A stretch of DNA of 12,067 nucleotides from an uncultured Selenomonas sp. (GTDB lineage Bacteria; Bacillota; Negativicutes; Selenomonadales; Selenomonadaceae): assembly GCA_945494195.1 (NCBI GenBank), contig CALYVJ010000025.1:1-12067 (forward strand), in the 5' to 3' direction. Below are positions 1-8,329 of this stretch, piece after piece (position 1 is the first letter of the stretch; every line of letters begins with the position of its first letter). A model generated the notes under the pieces. It was given only the letters and a program-made list of their open reading frames with translations, did no database searches and had not been told where the DNA came from. The translations under genes were made by a program, and so were the position numbers.

Positions 1-54
1 TCTAATCGTCCATAAAATCATCCCATTACATTCAATTATGTATATTATAGCAGT

Positions 55-1137
55 TTATTCTTTGAATCGGAATGAAAACTTTCGCCCGGGAGTGATGTAC
101 TGGAGCATGTTGACTTCGCTTTCATCGACCATGGCGGCTACGTTGGTTCGGGCATCGGCTTCCTGCGGAGTGCGGATAATCTGAAGTTCGCCCATATAAC
201 GCTGATAATCGACATTGTCGAGGGTGACCGCGCCGATTGGGCGGATGATAGTATTGTCCGGCTGGATGGTCTCGCCCATATTTTTGAGAATCTGGCGGCT
301 TTCCTCGGCACGGATGGCATCCCGGGCTTCATCAGCCCGGGCCGTAAAGGTATGGGAAAGCAGTTCGCGCTGTACCGGGTCGCTCGTCAAAAGCTTCGCA
401 CCCAAGGTAACCTGATGATTGTTGAGGGAGCCGATAGCGTGCAGTTCTTCCTCCGTGGGGAGACTATCCGAAAGGAAGATGGAGTCGATTCCCAAGGCGA
501 TGAGGTGCCGGGCGGCCAGTTCTGCAGTTTCATCTCGGTGGTCTTCCATGGTGGGGAGGCCGTCCTTCAAGGGGCTTCGGCGGCGCCCCTGACTGGGAAC
601 GAAGGCTCCTGTCTTGATTTTTAGCTTGTGCAGCATCATAGTCTTGCGCACAAGGCATTCTTCGCTGATTCCCGTACCGCGGCGGGGATAGAAGTTGTGC
701 AGGGCGTCAATCTGGCGGAAGTTGGCCTGCATTTCTACCAATGCACTGAGAAGTTTGCCAGTAATGGTGGAGGCGTTGAGTTGAATGCGGATATCCTGTT
801 TGTTGTGCGATAATTTTACAATCTCTTCCAGGCCAAAACCATAATCTAACCGTAGGGTGGTGATGCCCAGCATGCGGAATGCCGAAGGAGAAAATTCCTT
901 GATTCCCAACAAATCCATAGTAGCTGGTGAGATATCCGAGATGATTTCCATATCGTGGCGCCGGGCTTCCCGCAACAATTCCGACAGTTCGTGCTTCAAA
1001 GCTTGGACATTGGTTTCGGGGATGTGCAGGGAGGTGAAGATACGGCGAAAGCCGCAGGCTGCAGCTTTATCGATGAGTTCAAGATTTTCCTCCAGGGTGT
1101 TATCCAACCCTGGGTAGATTGAAATCCCGTTGTTCAT
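55..1137 (-). CDS. mupG: MupG-type 6-phospho-N-acetylmuramidase (DUF871 family)
   Basis: This 360-residue cytoplasmic protein matches the DUF871/MupG family over its full length. It opens with the typical strand 'GISIYPGL' (residues 4-11), followed by a TIM-barrel-like region to about residue 240 and a smaller C-terminal domain that I take to be the cyclophilin-like one. MupG of Staphylococcus aureus hydrolyses MurNAc-6-phosphate-GlcNAc, the disaccharide delivered by the MurP phosphotransferase, to MurNAc-6-phosphate and GlcNAc. The start ATG at 1135-1137 has an AAGGA ribosome site about 7 bases upstream. The gene is last in a minus-strand operon, 45 bases behind murP. I identify it from overall resemblance and neighbours and did not map catalytic residues. 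No signal peptide is visible, which fits action on an imported, phosphorylated substrate. Confidence 0.85.
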   Translation of the reverse strand: MNNGISIYPGLDNTLEENLELIDKAAACGFRRIFTSLHIPETNVQALKHELSELLREARRHDMEIISDISPATMDLLGIKEFSPSAFRMLGITTLRLDYGFGLEEIVKLSHNKQDIRIQLNASTITGKLLSALVEMQANFRQIDALHNFYPRRGTGISEECLVRKTMMLHKLKIKTGAFVPSQGRRRSPLKDGLPTMEDHRDETAELAARHLIALGIDSIFLSDSLPTEEELHAIGSLNNHQVTLGAKLLTSDPVQRELLSHTFTARADEARDAIRAEESRQILKNMGETIQPDNTIIRPIGAVTLDNVDYQRYMGELQIIRTPQEADARTNVAAMVDESEVNMLQYITPGRKFSFRFKE

Positions 1138-1182
1138 GAAATATTCCTTCTTTATCGTTTTATGTTATGGTGATGCAGCGGT

Positions 1183-2565
1183 TCAGTCTTTTCCGGCAGG
1201 GTCATCAAAACCGAGCAGCCAGGTGGCTGCAAAGCCAGCTGCATAAGCGGTAATCAATCCCAAAAGGTAAAGTGCTATATGGTCGGTACCGGCAGCCAGA
1301 GGCAGCCCGGAAATACCAAGGGTAGCAGATCCAATGCCGAAGGCGGCCTGAACCGCTCCGCCGAAGGCTCCTCCGATGCAGGCTCCGATGAATGGCCGGC
1401 CCAGCGGGAAGGTGACACCATAGATAAGGGGTTCTCCAATGCCCATGATGCCAACCGGGAGAGCGGAGGCAACCGTCTGTTTTAGGTGTTTGTTCTTGGT
1501 CTTCAGGTAGACGGCAAAGCTGGCTCCCACCTGTCCCGCTCCGGCCATGGCCAGGATGGGAAGCAGTATGGTTACGCCGTAACGGGCGAGCAGGTCTACG
1601 TGAATCGGGGTGAATGCTTGATGGAGTCCAAGCATGACAAGGGGAAGCCATAACCCGCCAAGAACAAAGCCGGTTATGGCACCACCGGCATTTATGGCAG
1701 TAGTTACCGTCTGGCCTATGAGATCGGACAGAAAACCGCCTAAGGGTTGCAGAAACAGAATGGCAATTGTGCCGGCAAGGAGGAAGGTGAAGAGCGGTGT
1801 CAAAAATAGGTTGAACACCTCGGGAATGATGCGCCGCAAGCGCTTCTCCAGCAGGGCACCAAGGGCGGCGATGAGCAGTACGGAAATAACACCGCCACGG
1901 CCCGGGACGAGTTGGGTATCATTGAGGGTGATGGCAGCCAGCCCTGGATGGGTGATGAGTCCGCCGAGAATGCCGCCAAGGATTGGGGTGCCACCAAATT
2001 CCTTGGCGGCATTGAAGCCGATGAAGAGATTCATCCCCCAAAAGATGACATTACCCGCAACGGCCAGCAGCTGAAACCAGGCCGTTGCGGAAACTGTGGG
2101 GTCGGCTTTGGCAACGACATTTAACAGGCCGCTGATGAGTCCGCAGGCGATGAAGGCGGGAATCAGCGGGACGAAAATGCTGGCGATCCGTTTAAAGAAT
2201 AATTTAAATGGCGTGGCGTTCTTGGCGCGGATCTGTGCGTGAAGTTCTTTGCCATCGCCAATCGGCGCCTTTTCGGCTGTGGCAGCTGCTTGTTTGGGGG
2301 TGGTGGCTGTTGCGCTGGCATGGACGAGATTGGAAAATTCGTCGGTGACGTTATCCACCCGGCCCGGGCCTAAGATAATCTGTAATTCGTCCTCGTTTTG
2401 ATTGACGCCAAGAACGCCTTCAATGTTCTTCAGGCGTTGTTCGATATCGGCAGGTGGTTTTTCCAATCCCAGGCGGAGGCGGGTCATGCAGTGGGTTATG
2501 GTTTTAATGTTCGTGGCAGGTCCGGTGATCTGGAAAATCTGTTGGGCGATTGCTTCATAGTTCAT
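1183..2565 (-). CDS. murP: MurNAc-specific PTS permease, EIIBC component
   Basis: This 460-residue membrane protein imports and phosphorylates N-acetylmuramic acid, or MurNAc-GlcNAc, at the cytoplasmic membrane. Residues 1-82 form a glucose-family EIIB domain with the phospho-accepting cysteine C26 in 'THCMTRLRL'. Residues 83-115 are an Ala/Thr-rich linker. From about residue 120 to 455 there is a multi-span EIIC domain with the family motif 'GIGEPLIYG' (375-383). There is no EIIA domain, so a separate glucose-type EIIA must supply phosphate, as for E. coli MurP (474 residues). The start codon overlaps the murQ stop by four bases (ATGA), which suggests translational coupling, and an AGAGG ribosome site lies 7 bases upstream. 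A sucrose- or trehalose-type EIIBC has similar architecture; assignment to MurNAc rests mainly on the murQ and mupG neighbours. Confidence 0.88.
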   Translation of the reverse strand: MNYEAIAQQIFQITGPATNIKTITHCMTRLRLGLEKPPADIEQRLKNIEGVLGVNQNEDELQIILGPGRVDNVTDEFSNLVHASATATTPKQAAATAEKAPIGDGKELHAQIRAKNATPFKLFFKRIASIFVPLIPAFIACGLISGLLNVVAKADPTVSATAWFQLLAVAGNVIFWGMNLFIGFNAAKEFGGTPILGGILGGLITHPGLAAITLNDTQLVPGRGGVISVLLIAALGALLEKRLRRIIPEVFNLFLTPLFTFLLAGTIAILFLQPLGGFLSDLIGQTVTTAINAGGAITGFVLGGLWLPLVMLGLHQAFTPIHVDLLARYGVTILLPILAMAGAGQVGASFAVYLKTKNKHLKQTVASALPVGIMGIGEPLIYGVTFPLGRPFIGACIGGAFGGAVQAAFGIGSATLGISGLPLAAGTDHIALYLLGLITAYAAGFAATWLLGFDDPAGKD

Positions 2566-3473
2566 GTGTGTTCCTCTCTTTCATGCAAAGCACTGCCGAG
2601 TTTTCCTTCGGCCTTAATGAGCAGCTGGCGTCCCTCCTCCGCGCGGCAGCCTGTGAGTTGTAGCAGGATGGCAAGTTTGGCGTTCCCCTGGGCCTTGGCG
2701 AGGGCTGCTATGGCTTTTTCGCGGCTGCAATCTGCCGCTTCCATGACGATGCGGCGGGCTCGTTCCTCCAGCTTGAGGTTAGAGGTTTTTACATCGACCA
2801 TGAGATTCCCGTAGACCTTGCCCAGTTTAATCATGGTACCTGTGGAAAGCATATTGAGTACCAGCTTTTGCGCGGTGCCAGCTTTCATGCGGGTACTGCC
2901 GGTAACTGCTTCGGGGCCGGTGATAGGGGTTATTGCAATGTCAGCAAGTCCGGCAATCTGTGAGTTCTCGCTGCAGGACAAGGCAATGGTTAGTGCCTGG
3001 AGTTTTTTTGCATATTCGATGCCGCCGATTACATAAGGCGTGCGGCCGGAGGCTGCAATACCGACTAGTACATCGTCAGGAGAAAAGCCGGCGGCTTTTA
3101 AATCTTCACCGGCAAGATCAGGCTTGTCTTCCGCACCTTCCTGTGCTTTGAAGATGGCGGGGGTTCCCCCGGCAATAAGTCCCTGTACCAGCTCGGGGGA
3201 GGTTCCATAAGTTGGGGGACATTCGACAGCATCGAGGATGCCGAGACGGCCGGAGGTACCAGCACCAATATAAAAGAGTCGGCCTCCGGTTTTGAGTTTT
3301 TCGGTGATGAGGTCAATTGCTTGGGCGATTTGTGGCAATACTCGTTCCACTGCCAGGGGAACGAGCTGGTCTTCGCGATTGATGGCAGCCACCATTTCGA
3401 GGGTACTGAGTTCATCGATATGAGCGGTATGGGGATTACGGCGTTCTGTCGTAAGTTTATTTAATGAAATCAT
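2562..3473 (-). CDS. murQ: N-acetylmuramic acid 6-phosphate etherase
   Basis: This 303-residue cytoplasmic enzyme cleaves the D-lactyl ether of MurNAc-6-phosphate, giving GlcNAc-6-phosphate and D-lactate. The sugar-isomerase (SIS) fold is evident from '[24 protein letters not shown]' spread over residues 67-90, a signature of MurQ. E84 and E115 sit where the two catalytic glutamates of E. coli MurQ (E83, E114) are expected. A second conserved block with '[11 protein letters not shown]' follows in the middle of the protein. Length is as in E. coli (298). The start ATG at 3471-3473 has an AAGGAG ribosome site 6 bases upstream. It is the first gene of the murQ-murP-mupG operon and overlaps murP by four bases. 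No murR-type regulator lies in the window. Confidence 0.95.
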   Translation of the reverse strand: MISLNKLTTERRNPHTAHIDELSTLEMVAAINREDQLVPLAVERVLPQIAQAIDLITEKLKTGGRLFYIGAGTSGRLGILDAVECPPTYGTSPELVQGLIAGGTPAIFKAQEGAEDKPDLAGEDLKAAGFSPDDVLVGIAASGRTPYVIGGIEYAKKLQALTIALSCSENSQIAGLADIAITPITGPEAVTGSTRMKAGTAQKLVLNMLSTGTMIKLGKVYGNLMVDVKTSNLKLEERARRIVMEAADCSREKAIAALAKAQGNAKLAILLQLTGCRAEEGRQLLIKAEGKLGSALHEREEHT

Positions 3474-3503
3474 CAGGGTCTCCTTTTTACGTTGTTTATC
3501 CTT

Positions 3504-3512
3504 AGTATAGCA
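3504..3512 (-). promoter_or_regulatory. extended -10 promoter of murQ-murP-mupG
   Basis: On the minus strand the bases TGCTATACT form an extended -10 element (TG-n-TATACT) about 30 bases upstream of the murQ start. No good -35 hexamer is visible at the usual distance, as is common for extended -10 promoters. I see no clear catabolite-response (cre) or MurR-like operator beside it. Confidence 0.5.
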
Positions 3513-3550
3513 TATAACACAGCGGAAGACATATATCTCAGGCAGGGCAG

Positions 3551-3585
3551 TAAAAAAGCGGCTGCCTGAATCGGCAGCCGCTTTT
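3551..3585 (-). terminator. intrinsic terminator of lldP
   Basis: A 13-bp perfect stem (3554-3566 with 3573-3585) encloses a 6-base loop. The core is GCGGCTGCC paired with GGCAGCCGC. Read on the minus strand it is followed by six T residues, and it lies about 30 bases past the lldP stop. It separates lldP from the mur operon, although it lies upstream of the mur promoter region, so any lldP readthrough would enter murQ. Confidence 0.9.
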
Positions 3586-3614
3586 AAAAGTGGTTAGCAA
3601 GATAAAGTTTTTGG

Positions 3615-5150
3615 TCAGCCCACGAGGCTCTGGCCAAAGTAAACGATGAGGCCCATGACGATGACGAAGGGCACATAATACCTGACTGCGAATTTCAACA
3701 GCTGGCCGTCAACACCGGTAACACCAATCGAAGCAACCGCGATGGCGATACTTTGCGGGGATACCATTTTGCCGGCGCAGGCACCGGTGGCATTAGCAGC
3801 GGCAATCCAAGCCTGAGCAGCCGGGGTTGCACCGATTGCTAATGCGGAGTCAGTCTGCAGTTTACCAAACAACACGCAACTGGAAGTAGCGGAACCCGTG
3901 ATGAAGGTACCGATGGAGCCGATAAAAGCGGCAATGCACGGATAAGCCGTACCCGTGGCAGCGACAGCTGTTTCTGCAATTTCATGCGTCATGCCAGCAT
4001 AGCCCATGACTTTTGCGGTAGCGATGACCGCGATGATGGTAACAATCGTGAAACGCAAATTGATTACGGTTTCCTTGAGAACGCGAAGCATCTCACCCCA
4101 AGCGGCACCTTGAACGCTGCCACCGATGAATGCCGCCAGGAGAATCAGGATACCCGGCGTAGCAACCCACGTGAAGGTATAGGGGGTGCCGCCTTCCCCA
4201 TCATAGATAAGGACAGAAGTTTTGATGAGGTTAAGCGGATCATGGAGTGCTGGAACGAGTTTTGACGTAGCCAGCAGGAAGACGAAAATCAGGATGAACG
4301 GCAGCCAAGCTTTGAAGCCGCTAGCAGCGGTAACAGGATCTTCGTCGTCGTGGGACGGCATAGCGTATTCCGGATCATTTATCGGGAACAGTTTGGCGCA
4401 GCTAACAATGGCACCCATGGTACCGATAGCGCCAGCGACAACAGCCAGTTCCGGGCCCATGAAGTAAGCGACAATCAGCTCAGGGATAAGGAAGCCGAGA
4501 GCTGCGGCAAGGCACATGATGGTCATGCCCTTCAGTGCTTTGAGTTTTCCGCCACCGGCAACAAGTGTCATAAGCGTCGGGCAGAGAACCGTCAGCGGAG
4601 CGAGCTGCAGGCAGGTGTAAGTAGCAAGGGTAGTTGGATCATTGCCCGTAACGCTGCCAAGGGTGACGAGCGGAATTCCGATGGAGCCATAAGCGGTTGG
4701 TACGGAATTGGCAATCAGGCAGACCGAGGCAGCCATAATGGGGTTGATGCCGATGCCGGCAAGCATACCTGCCGGTATCGCAATGGCCGTACCAAAGCCA
4801 GCCATACCCTCGAGGAATCCACCGAAACCCCAGCCAATCAAGAGAATCAGCACGCGGCGGTCATGGCTGACCGAGGTGAGCATTTTTTTGATGACGTCCA
4901 TGCCTTTGGTGTGCAGGGAAAGATTGTACGTAAAGATTGCGGCGATGATGACCAAAAGGATTGGCCAGCAAGCCAAGGCAACACCCTCGAGGAAAGCCTG
5001 GAAAGCGTGCACAGCGGTCATATCATAGAGTCCCATGCCGACAACAATCGAAATGAGGAGGGCCAGGAGGCAGGCCTTGTGACCGGGCATATGAAGGATG
5101 CTCAGCGCAACGACCAACCAAAGAATTGGGGACAGTGCGAGTAGAACCAA
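3615..5150 (-). CDS. lldP: L-lactate permease (LctP/LldP family)
   Basis: This 511-residue, very hydrophobic protein has a dozen or more predicted membrane spans. It belongs to the lactate permease family, which symports L-lactate (and often glycolate) with protons. The family signature 'GFGGFLEGMAGFG' is at residues 108-120, and a late 'TGSATSSCVLFG' motif is near residue 415. Length is close to E. coli LldP (551) but with a shorter N-terminus. The only in-frame start I can support is TTG at 5148-5150, about 10 bases after an AAAGGA ribosome site; the frame is closed by a TGA three codons upstream. An ATG directly abutting the ribosome site (5158-5160) is out of frame. No lactate dehydrogenase or lutABC genes are adjacent, so whether it works in uptake or in lactate release is open. 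Confidence 0.92.
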   Translation of the reverse strand: MVLLALSPILWLVVALSILHMPGHKACLLALLISIVVGMGLYDMTAVHAFQAFLEGVALACWPILLVIIAAIFTYNLSLHTKGMDVIKKMLTSVSHDRRVLILLIGWGFGGFLEGMAGFGTAIAIPAGMLAGIGINPIMAASVCLIANSVPTAYGSIGIPLVTLGSVTGNDPTTLATYTCLQLAPLTVLCPTLMTLVAGGGKLKALKGMTIMCLAAALGFLIPELIVAYFMGPELAVVAGAIGTMGAIVSCAKLFPINDPEYAMPSHDDEDPVTAASGFKAWLPFILIFVFLLATSKLVPALHDPLNLIKTSVLIYDGEGGTPYTFTWVATPGILILLAAFIGGSVQGAAWGEMLRVLKETVINLRFTIVTIIAVIATAKVMGYAGMTHEIAETAVAATGTAYPCIAAFIGSIGTFITGSATSSCVLFGKLQTDSALAIGATPAAQAWIAAANATGACAGKMVSPQSIAIAVASIGVTGVDGQLLKFAVRYYVPFVIVMGLIVYFGQSLVG

Positions 5151-5171
5151 ATGAGTTCATTCCTTTCTTTT

Positions 5172-5185
5172 GATGACAGATCATC
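5172..5185. promoter_or_regulatory. inverted repeat in the lldP leader, possible operator
   Basis: GATGA and TCATC form a 14-bp inverted repeat with a 4-base centre. It lies between the predicted lldP transcription start and its ribosome site, a position suited to a repressor. I do not recognise the binding protein, and short repeats of this kind can occur by chance. Confidence 0.25.
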
Positions 5186-5220
5186 GTGAAAAATATTAAA
5201 AATTATAAATAAGACACTTC

Positions 5221-5249
5221 ATTATATAAATAGGTACTAAAAAAGTCAA
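5221..5249 (-). promoter_or_regulatory. sigma-A promoter of lldP
   Basis: The minus strand carries TTGACT (5244-5249), a 17-base spacer, and a perfect TATAAT (5221-5226). This is nearly full consensus with ideal spacing. The predicted RNA start, near 5214, leaves a leader of about 60 bases before the TTG start codon. Confidence 0.85.
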
Positions 5250-5311
5250 TGCGTAAGCTAAAAGGTTCTATTTTTAGAAAACTATGAATAACAATACAGC
5301 GAGAGAGAAAG

Positions 5312-5338
5312 AAAAAGAACCCGGATAAAAATGGGTTC
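5312..5338 (-). terminator. probable terminator of ilvA
   Basis: GAACCC (5317-5322 on the plus strand) pairs with GGGTTC (5333-5338), with a 10-base loop. On the minus strand the stem is followed by five T residues and a pyrimidine-rich run. The stem is only 6 bp, so termination may be partial. It sits about 20 bases past the ilvA stop and upstream of the lldP promoter. Confidence 0.55.
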
Positions 5339-5357
5339 AAATTCCGTTAGAACGCTA

Positions 5358-6608
5358 TTAATAGAGGCGATCGACTTCGTAACCGTTTTTGTTCAAGGCT
5401 CCGATTATACGGTTGACATGTTCTTCGTTATGGGTTTCGACAGTGACCTCCAAAACCACTTTTTTGAAGCTGTCGGTGACTTTGGCCTGATTGTGGTTGA
5501 GTTCGATGACATTGGCATTTTCCTCAGCCAGGATACGGGAAACATTGAGAAGCTGTCCCGGTTTATCCGGCAGCGGAACGGCGAAACAAAATACACGGCT
5601 GCGGGCAATCAAGGCCTTTTCAATCAGTGCGGAAATCATAGAGATATCAATGTTGCCGCCACTGACGATAGCGGCGACTTTCTTCCCTTTGAAGGGAAGC
5701 TTTGTCAGCGCTGCCAGTGAGAGAACACCGGCCCCTTCTGCAATGAGTTTATGTTTTTCGATGAGAGCCAGCAGGGCGCCCATGATTTCCATTTCCGAAA
5801 CGGTGATGATATCGTCGAGATATTTCTTGCAGAATTCAAATGTCAGTGTACCGGCCGTTTTTACCGCGCAGCCATCAGCGACGGTATCTGCACTGTCCAA
5901 GGTAAGGATTTTGTTGTTCGCGAGAGCTGTTTTCATGCAGGCTGCATTTTCTGGTTCGACACCGATGACCTTAATGTCAGGATTGACGAGTTTCGTAGCC
6001 AGGGCTACGCCGGAAGCAAAACCGCCACCGCCAATTGGTACGAGAATGGCGTCGATATCCTTGCAGGCATCGATGATTTCAAGGGCGGTCGTGCCCTGTC
6101 CGAGGAGAACCTGCAAATCATTGAAGGGATGGATGTAGACATAGCCATATTTCTTCTGCAATTCCAGGCTGTAGGCATAGGCATCGTCGAACCCGTCTCC
6201 GTGCAACACAACTTCGGCGCCTAGAGCCTTGGTTCCTTCTACTTTTAGGATCGGGGTGGTGGCTGGCATGCAAATAACGGCCTTTACGCCAAGTTTTTGG
6301 GCGGCATAGGCAACGCCTTGGGCGTGATTGCCGGCAGAGGCTGTGATGACACCTTTGGCGCGCTCCTCTTCAGTCAGTTGGCTTATTTTGTTATAGGCAC
6401 CGCGCAGCTTGAAAGCACCGGTGTGCTGAAGGTTTTCTGGTTTTAGGAATACTTGGTTGCCGGATATTTCCGAGAAAAAATCGCTGGGAATCAGCGGTGT
6501 TTTCTTGACGACACCTTCGAGTTGGCGGGCTGCTTGGTAGACGCCGGAAATAGTAGTAGCGGCAACGATTTCCTGATTGGATGGAGCTGCAGGTTCTTTT
6601 TTCGGCAT
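5358..6608 (-). CDS. ilvA: threonine ammonia-lyase with C-terminal ACT domain
   Basis: This 416-residue PLP enzyme deaminates L-threonine to 2-oxobutyrate and ammonia, the entry step to isoleucine. K67 in 'GAFKLRGA' is the PLP lysine. 'SAGNHAQG' (91-98), the phosphate-binding loop 'GGGG' (193-196) and 'SGGN' (316-319) complete the fold-type II signature. Residues about 338-416 form a single ACT-like regulatory domain. The length therefore matches the Bacillus-type enzyme of about 420 residues, and not the ACT-less catabolic TdcB (about 330). I chose ATG 6606-6608 because AAGGAGG lies 7 bases before it; an in-frame TTG at 6629 would place that ribosome site inside the gene. It is transcribed alone, with no ilv genes adjacent. 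Whether it serves biosynthesis or threonine fermentation cannot be settled here. Confidence 0.93.
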   Translation of the reverse strand: MPKKEPAAPSNQEIVAATTISGVYQAARQLEGVVKKTPLIPSDFFSEISGNQVFLKPENLQHTGAFKLRGAYNKISQLTEEERAKGVITASAGNHAQGVAYAAQKLGVKAVICMPATTPILKVEGTKALGAEVVLHGDGFDDAYAYSLELQKKYGYVYIHPFNDLQVLLGQGTTALEIIDACKDIDAILVPIGGGGFASGVALATKLVNPDIKVIGVEPENAACMKTALANNKILTLDSADTVADGCAVKTAGTLTFEFCKKYLDDIITVSEMEIMGALLALIEKHKLIAEGAGVLSLAALTKLPFKGKKVAAIVSGGNIDISMISALIEKALIARSRVFCFAVPLPDKPGQLLNVSRILAEENANVIELNHNQAKVTDSFKKVVLEVTVETHNEEHVNRIIGALNKNGYEVDRLY

Positions 6609-6710
6609 GAAAAGGCCTCCTTGATACAAAAACAGTTATATTGAAAAATAAGAATGTATTTACAGTGGCAATCATATAATGTCGATAAAAACCCCGTAAA
6701 TGTTTAATAA

Positions 6711-6740
6711 AGTTTATCATCTTTTTACAATTATTGTCAA
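6711..6740 (-). promoter_or_regulatory. promoter of ilvA
   Basis: The minus strand has a perfect TTGACA (6735-6740), an 18-base spacer, and TAAACT (6711-6716) preceded by TG one base further upstream (extended -10). The leader to the ilvA start is about 95 bases and shows no leader peptide or terminator hairpin that would indicate attenuation. An 11-bp palindrome, ACAAT-T-ATTGT (6727-6737), overlaps the -35 and could be an operator. In the rest of the 237-base gap to the divergent usp gene I see no consensus promoter pair. A TATAAG at 6819-6824 is the best -10 candidate for usp. Confidence 0.6.
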
Positions 6741-6845
6741 CGTGATTTTAGGTAAGAAAAATTTCGAGAGGTTTATAAAAATTAGAGGAATTTTGTGGAA
6801 ATTTAGCGAAATATACAGTATAAGACTCACGGGGGAGGAATCCAG

Positions 6846-7277
6846 ATGAAGAATCTTACCCGTATCCTTGTTCCTGTTGATGCGTCAGAGGGAGCTGAGC
6901 GGGCAGTAGCGTTTGCGGTGTCCTTGGCGGAATCTACGGGAGCAGTGCTCGATATTTTGCATGTTTCTTATTTTGATAAGAATACAGATGCAGAAGAAGA
7001 GTCGTGGCTGCCGGAGGCAATCGCTGGCTCTGTCGGGGTAATGGAGAAGGAGGCTTTGGAACGAGCGAGGAAGCATGTTCCGCCTTCGGTTGCGGCAGAG
7101 TATCATCGTCGAACGGGAATTCCCGCTGATGAGATTTTGCGTTTTGCGCAGGAAAAGCAGACTGGACTTATCGTGGTCGGCTGTCGTGGCCTTGGTTTTA
7201 TGAAGGGGCTTTTGCTTGGAAGCGTTAGTCAGGAAATCGTTGAACGGGCAGAGGTTTCGGTGGCAGTGGCCAGATAA
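6846..7277 (+). CDS. universal stress protein, UspA family (first of two)
   Basis: This 143-residue cytoplasmic protein is a single UspA domain. It begins with the strand 'RILVPVDASEGAERAV' and carries the complete nucleotide-binding signature G-x2-G-x9-G-S at residues 112-126. That marks the ATP-binding branch (as in Methanocaldococcus MJ0577) rather than the non-binding E. coli UspA type. Such proteins help cells survive stress and starvation; the target of this one is unknown. The ATG has an excellent GGGGGAGGA ribosome site 6 to 7 bases upstream. It is followed 31 bases later by a paralogue in the same direction, so the two are probably co-transcribed. Confidence 0.9.
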   Translation: MKNLTRILVPVDASEGAERAVAFAVSLAESTGAVLDILHVSYFDKNTDAEEESWLPEAIAGSVGVMEKEALERARKHVPPSVAAEYHRRTGIPADEILRFAQEKQTGLIVVGCRGLGFMKGLLLGSVSQEIVERAEVSVAVAR

Positions 7278-7308
7278 TGGAAGGCATTTTATCAAGGGGG
7301 TAAATATT

Positions 7309-7725
7309 ATGATGAAAAATATCCTTGTACCAGTAGATGGATCGGAAGGTTCGGACCGTGCGGTTGCTCAGGCAATTGCTTTAGCGGAAGCTTGCGAGGC
7401 AAAACTTAACTTTTTGTATGTCGCAAACATCAATCAGTTGGCAATCAAGGCCTGCTTAGCCGATGCAATCTTGGAAGCAGTAACAAAAGCTGGCAATGTC
7501 ATTTTGGATCGCGCGATGCAGATGGTACCGTCCGATGTGGAAAAAGAAGCTTTCTCGGAGACGGGCTCTCCTGCAGTAGTTATTCTCGACTTTGCCGCCA
7601 GCAATGATATGGACCTCATTGTCATGGGCAGCCGCGGTCTGGGCGTTGTCAAAGGCGTTCTCTTGGGCAGCGTTAGTCAATATATCGTAGAGCAGTCGAA
7701 GTGCCCGGTATTGGTCGTCAAATAA
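7309..7725 (+). CDS. universal stress protein, UspA family (second of two)
   Basis: This 138-residue single UspA domain is clearly a paralogue of the gene before it; compare 'KNILVPVDGSEGSDRAV' at its start and the shared 'LLGSVSQ' near its end. The ATP-binding signature G-x2-G-x9-G-S is intact at residues 107-121. I chose ATG 7309-7311 because AAGGGGG lies 8 bases upstream. The open frame continues upstream into the preceding gene, but that extension has no family resemblance. A second ATG follows immediately and could also be used. The product probably forms homo- or heterodimers with its neighbour, as UspA proteins commonly do; that is inference. Confidence 0.9.
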   Translation: MMKNILVPVDGSEGSDRAVAQAIALAEACEAKLNFLYVANINQLAIKACLADAILEAVTKAGNVILDRAMQMVPSDVEKEAFSETGSPAVVILDFAASNDMDLIVMGSRGLGVVKGVLLGSVSQYIVEQSKCPVLVVK

Positions 7726-7750
7726 GAATCCTTGTATTACATTTCTATAT

Positions 7751-7805
7751 AAAAAAGTCACGGATAAGGATGGAGAAATAATCCATACGTTATCCGTGAC
7801 TTTTT
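7751..7805. terminator. bidirectional terminator between usp and nrdG
   Basis: A long hairpin pairs 7756-7767 with 7790-7801 perfectly (12 bp, core GTCACGGATAA). An inner 5-bp stem, ATGGA/TCCAT, lies closer to the loop. Six A residues precede it and five T residues follow, so it can stop RNA polymerase from either side. It sits between the convergent usp pair and nrdG. Its T run overlaps the nrdG stop codon at 7804-7806. Confidence 0.9.
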
Positions 7806-8307
7806 ATTCGTCTGTATATAGAAGCTTCAGCTTTCCCTTTTTTCGCCAAGCTTTCATATCGATGATGCGTTGATTGCGGCTGCCGCGGAAACTCAGGGTG
7901 AGATCGCGCTGTTCCTCCAGATATTTTCCGTCGACCAGTACGTCGATTTCCTCAAGCAAGGCATTGATGGCAGGATTGTGGCGGGCAATGAGTTCCTCGA
8001 GGGTGTAGCCGCTATAGCTCCATACATCCAGGCCGCGGGCATGGACATCTTTGGCAAGTCGTGTGAGGGGAGCTGGCTGCATGAAGGGTTCTCCACCGCT
8101 GAAGGTCACACCGGACAGGAGCGGGTTATTATCGATTTCGGCCACGATGGCTTCGGGAGTGGTTTCCCGTCCTCCCTGAAAGTCGTGGGTGTCGGGGTTG
8201 TGGCAGCCAGGGCAGTGATGGGGGCACCCTTGGGTGAATACGGTAAGCCGTACGCCTTCGCCGTCGACAACGGAGTCGTCAACAATGCCGGCGATTTTGA
8301 GTTTCAT
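7804..8307 (-). CDS. nrdG: anaerobic ribonucleotide reductase activating enzyme (radical SAM)
   Basis: This 167-residue radical SAM protein generates the glycyl radical on the class III ribonucleotide reductase NrdD, using a [4Fe-4S] cluster and S-adenosylmethionine. The cluster motif is C28-x3-C32-x2-C35 in 'GCPHHCPGC', followed by the SAM-binding 'SGGEPF' (70-75) and 'WSYSGYTLEEL' (96-106), all typical of NrdG. Length matches the family (about 155-175). The ATG at 8305-8307 has a strong GAAAGGAAGG ribosome site 8 bases upstream. Its substrate gene would normally sit next to it as a protein of about 700 residues. Here only a 95-residue NrdD-like gene lies upstream, separated by a terminator-like hairpin. 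No promoter is visible in the 63-base gap between the two genes. Confidence 0.93.
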   Translation of the reverse strand: MKLKIAGIVDDSVVDGEGVRLTVFTQGCPHHCPGCHNPDTHDFQGGRETTPEAIVAEIDNNPLLSGVTFSGGEPFMQPAPLTRLAKDVHARGLDVWSYSGYTLEELIARHNPAINALLEEIDVLVDGKYLEEQRDLTLSFRGSRNQRIIDMKAWRKKGKLKLLYTDE

Positions 8308-8329
8308 GGATGAAGCCTTCCTTTCATAG

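Noticed and set aside
2347..2355. TTATCCACC, resembling a DnaA box
   Set aside because: It has one mismatch and lies inside the conserved EIIB coding region of murP.
4350..5144. A 264-codon plus-strand open frame opposite lldP
   Set aside because: Its product is highly polar, low-complexity and unfamiliar, and it lies wholly inside a clear permease gene on the other strand.
5491..6138. A 215-codon plus-strand open frame opposite ilvA
   Set aside because: It mirrors the codon pattern of ilvA. No family resemblance and no ribosome site are visible.
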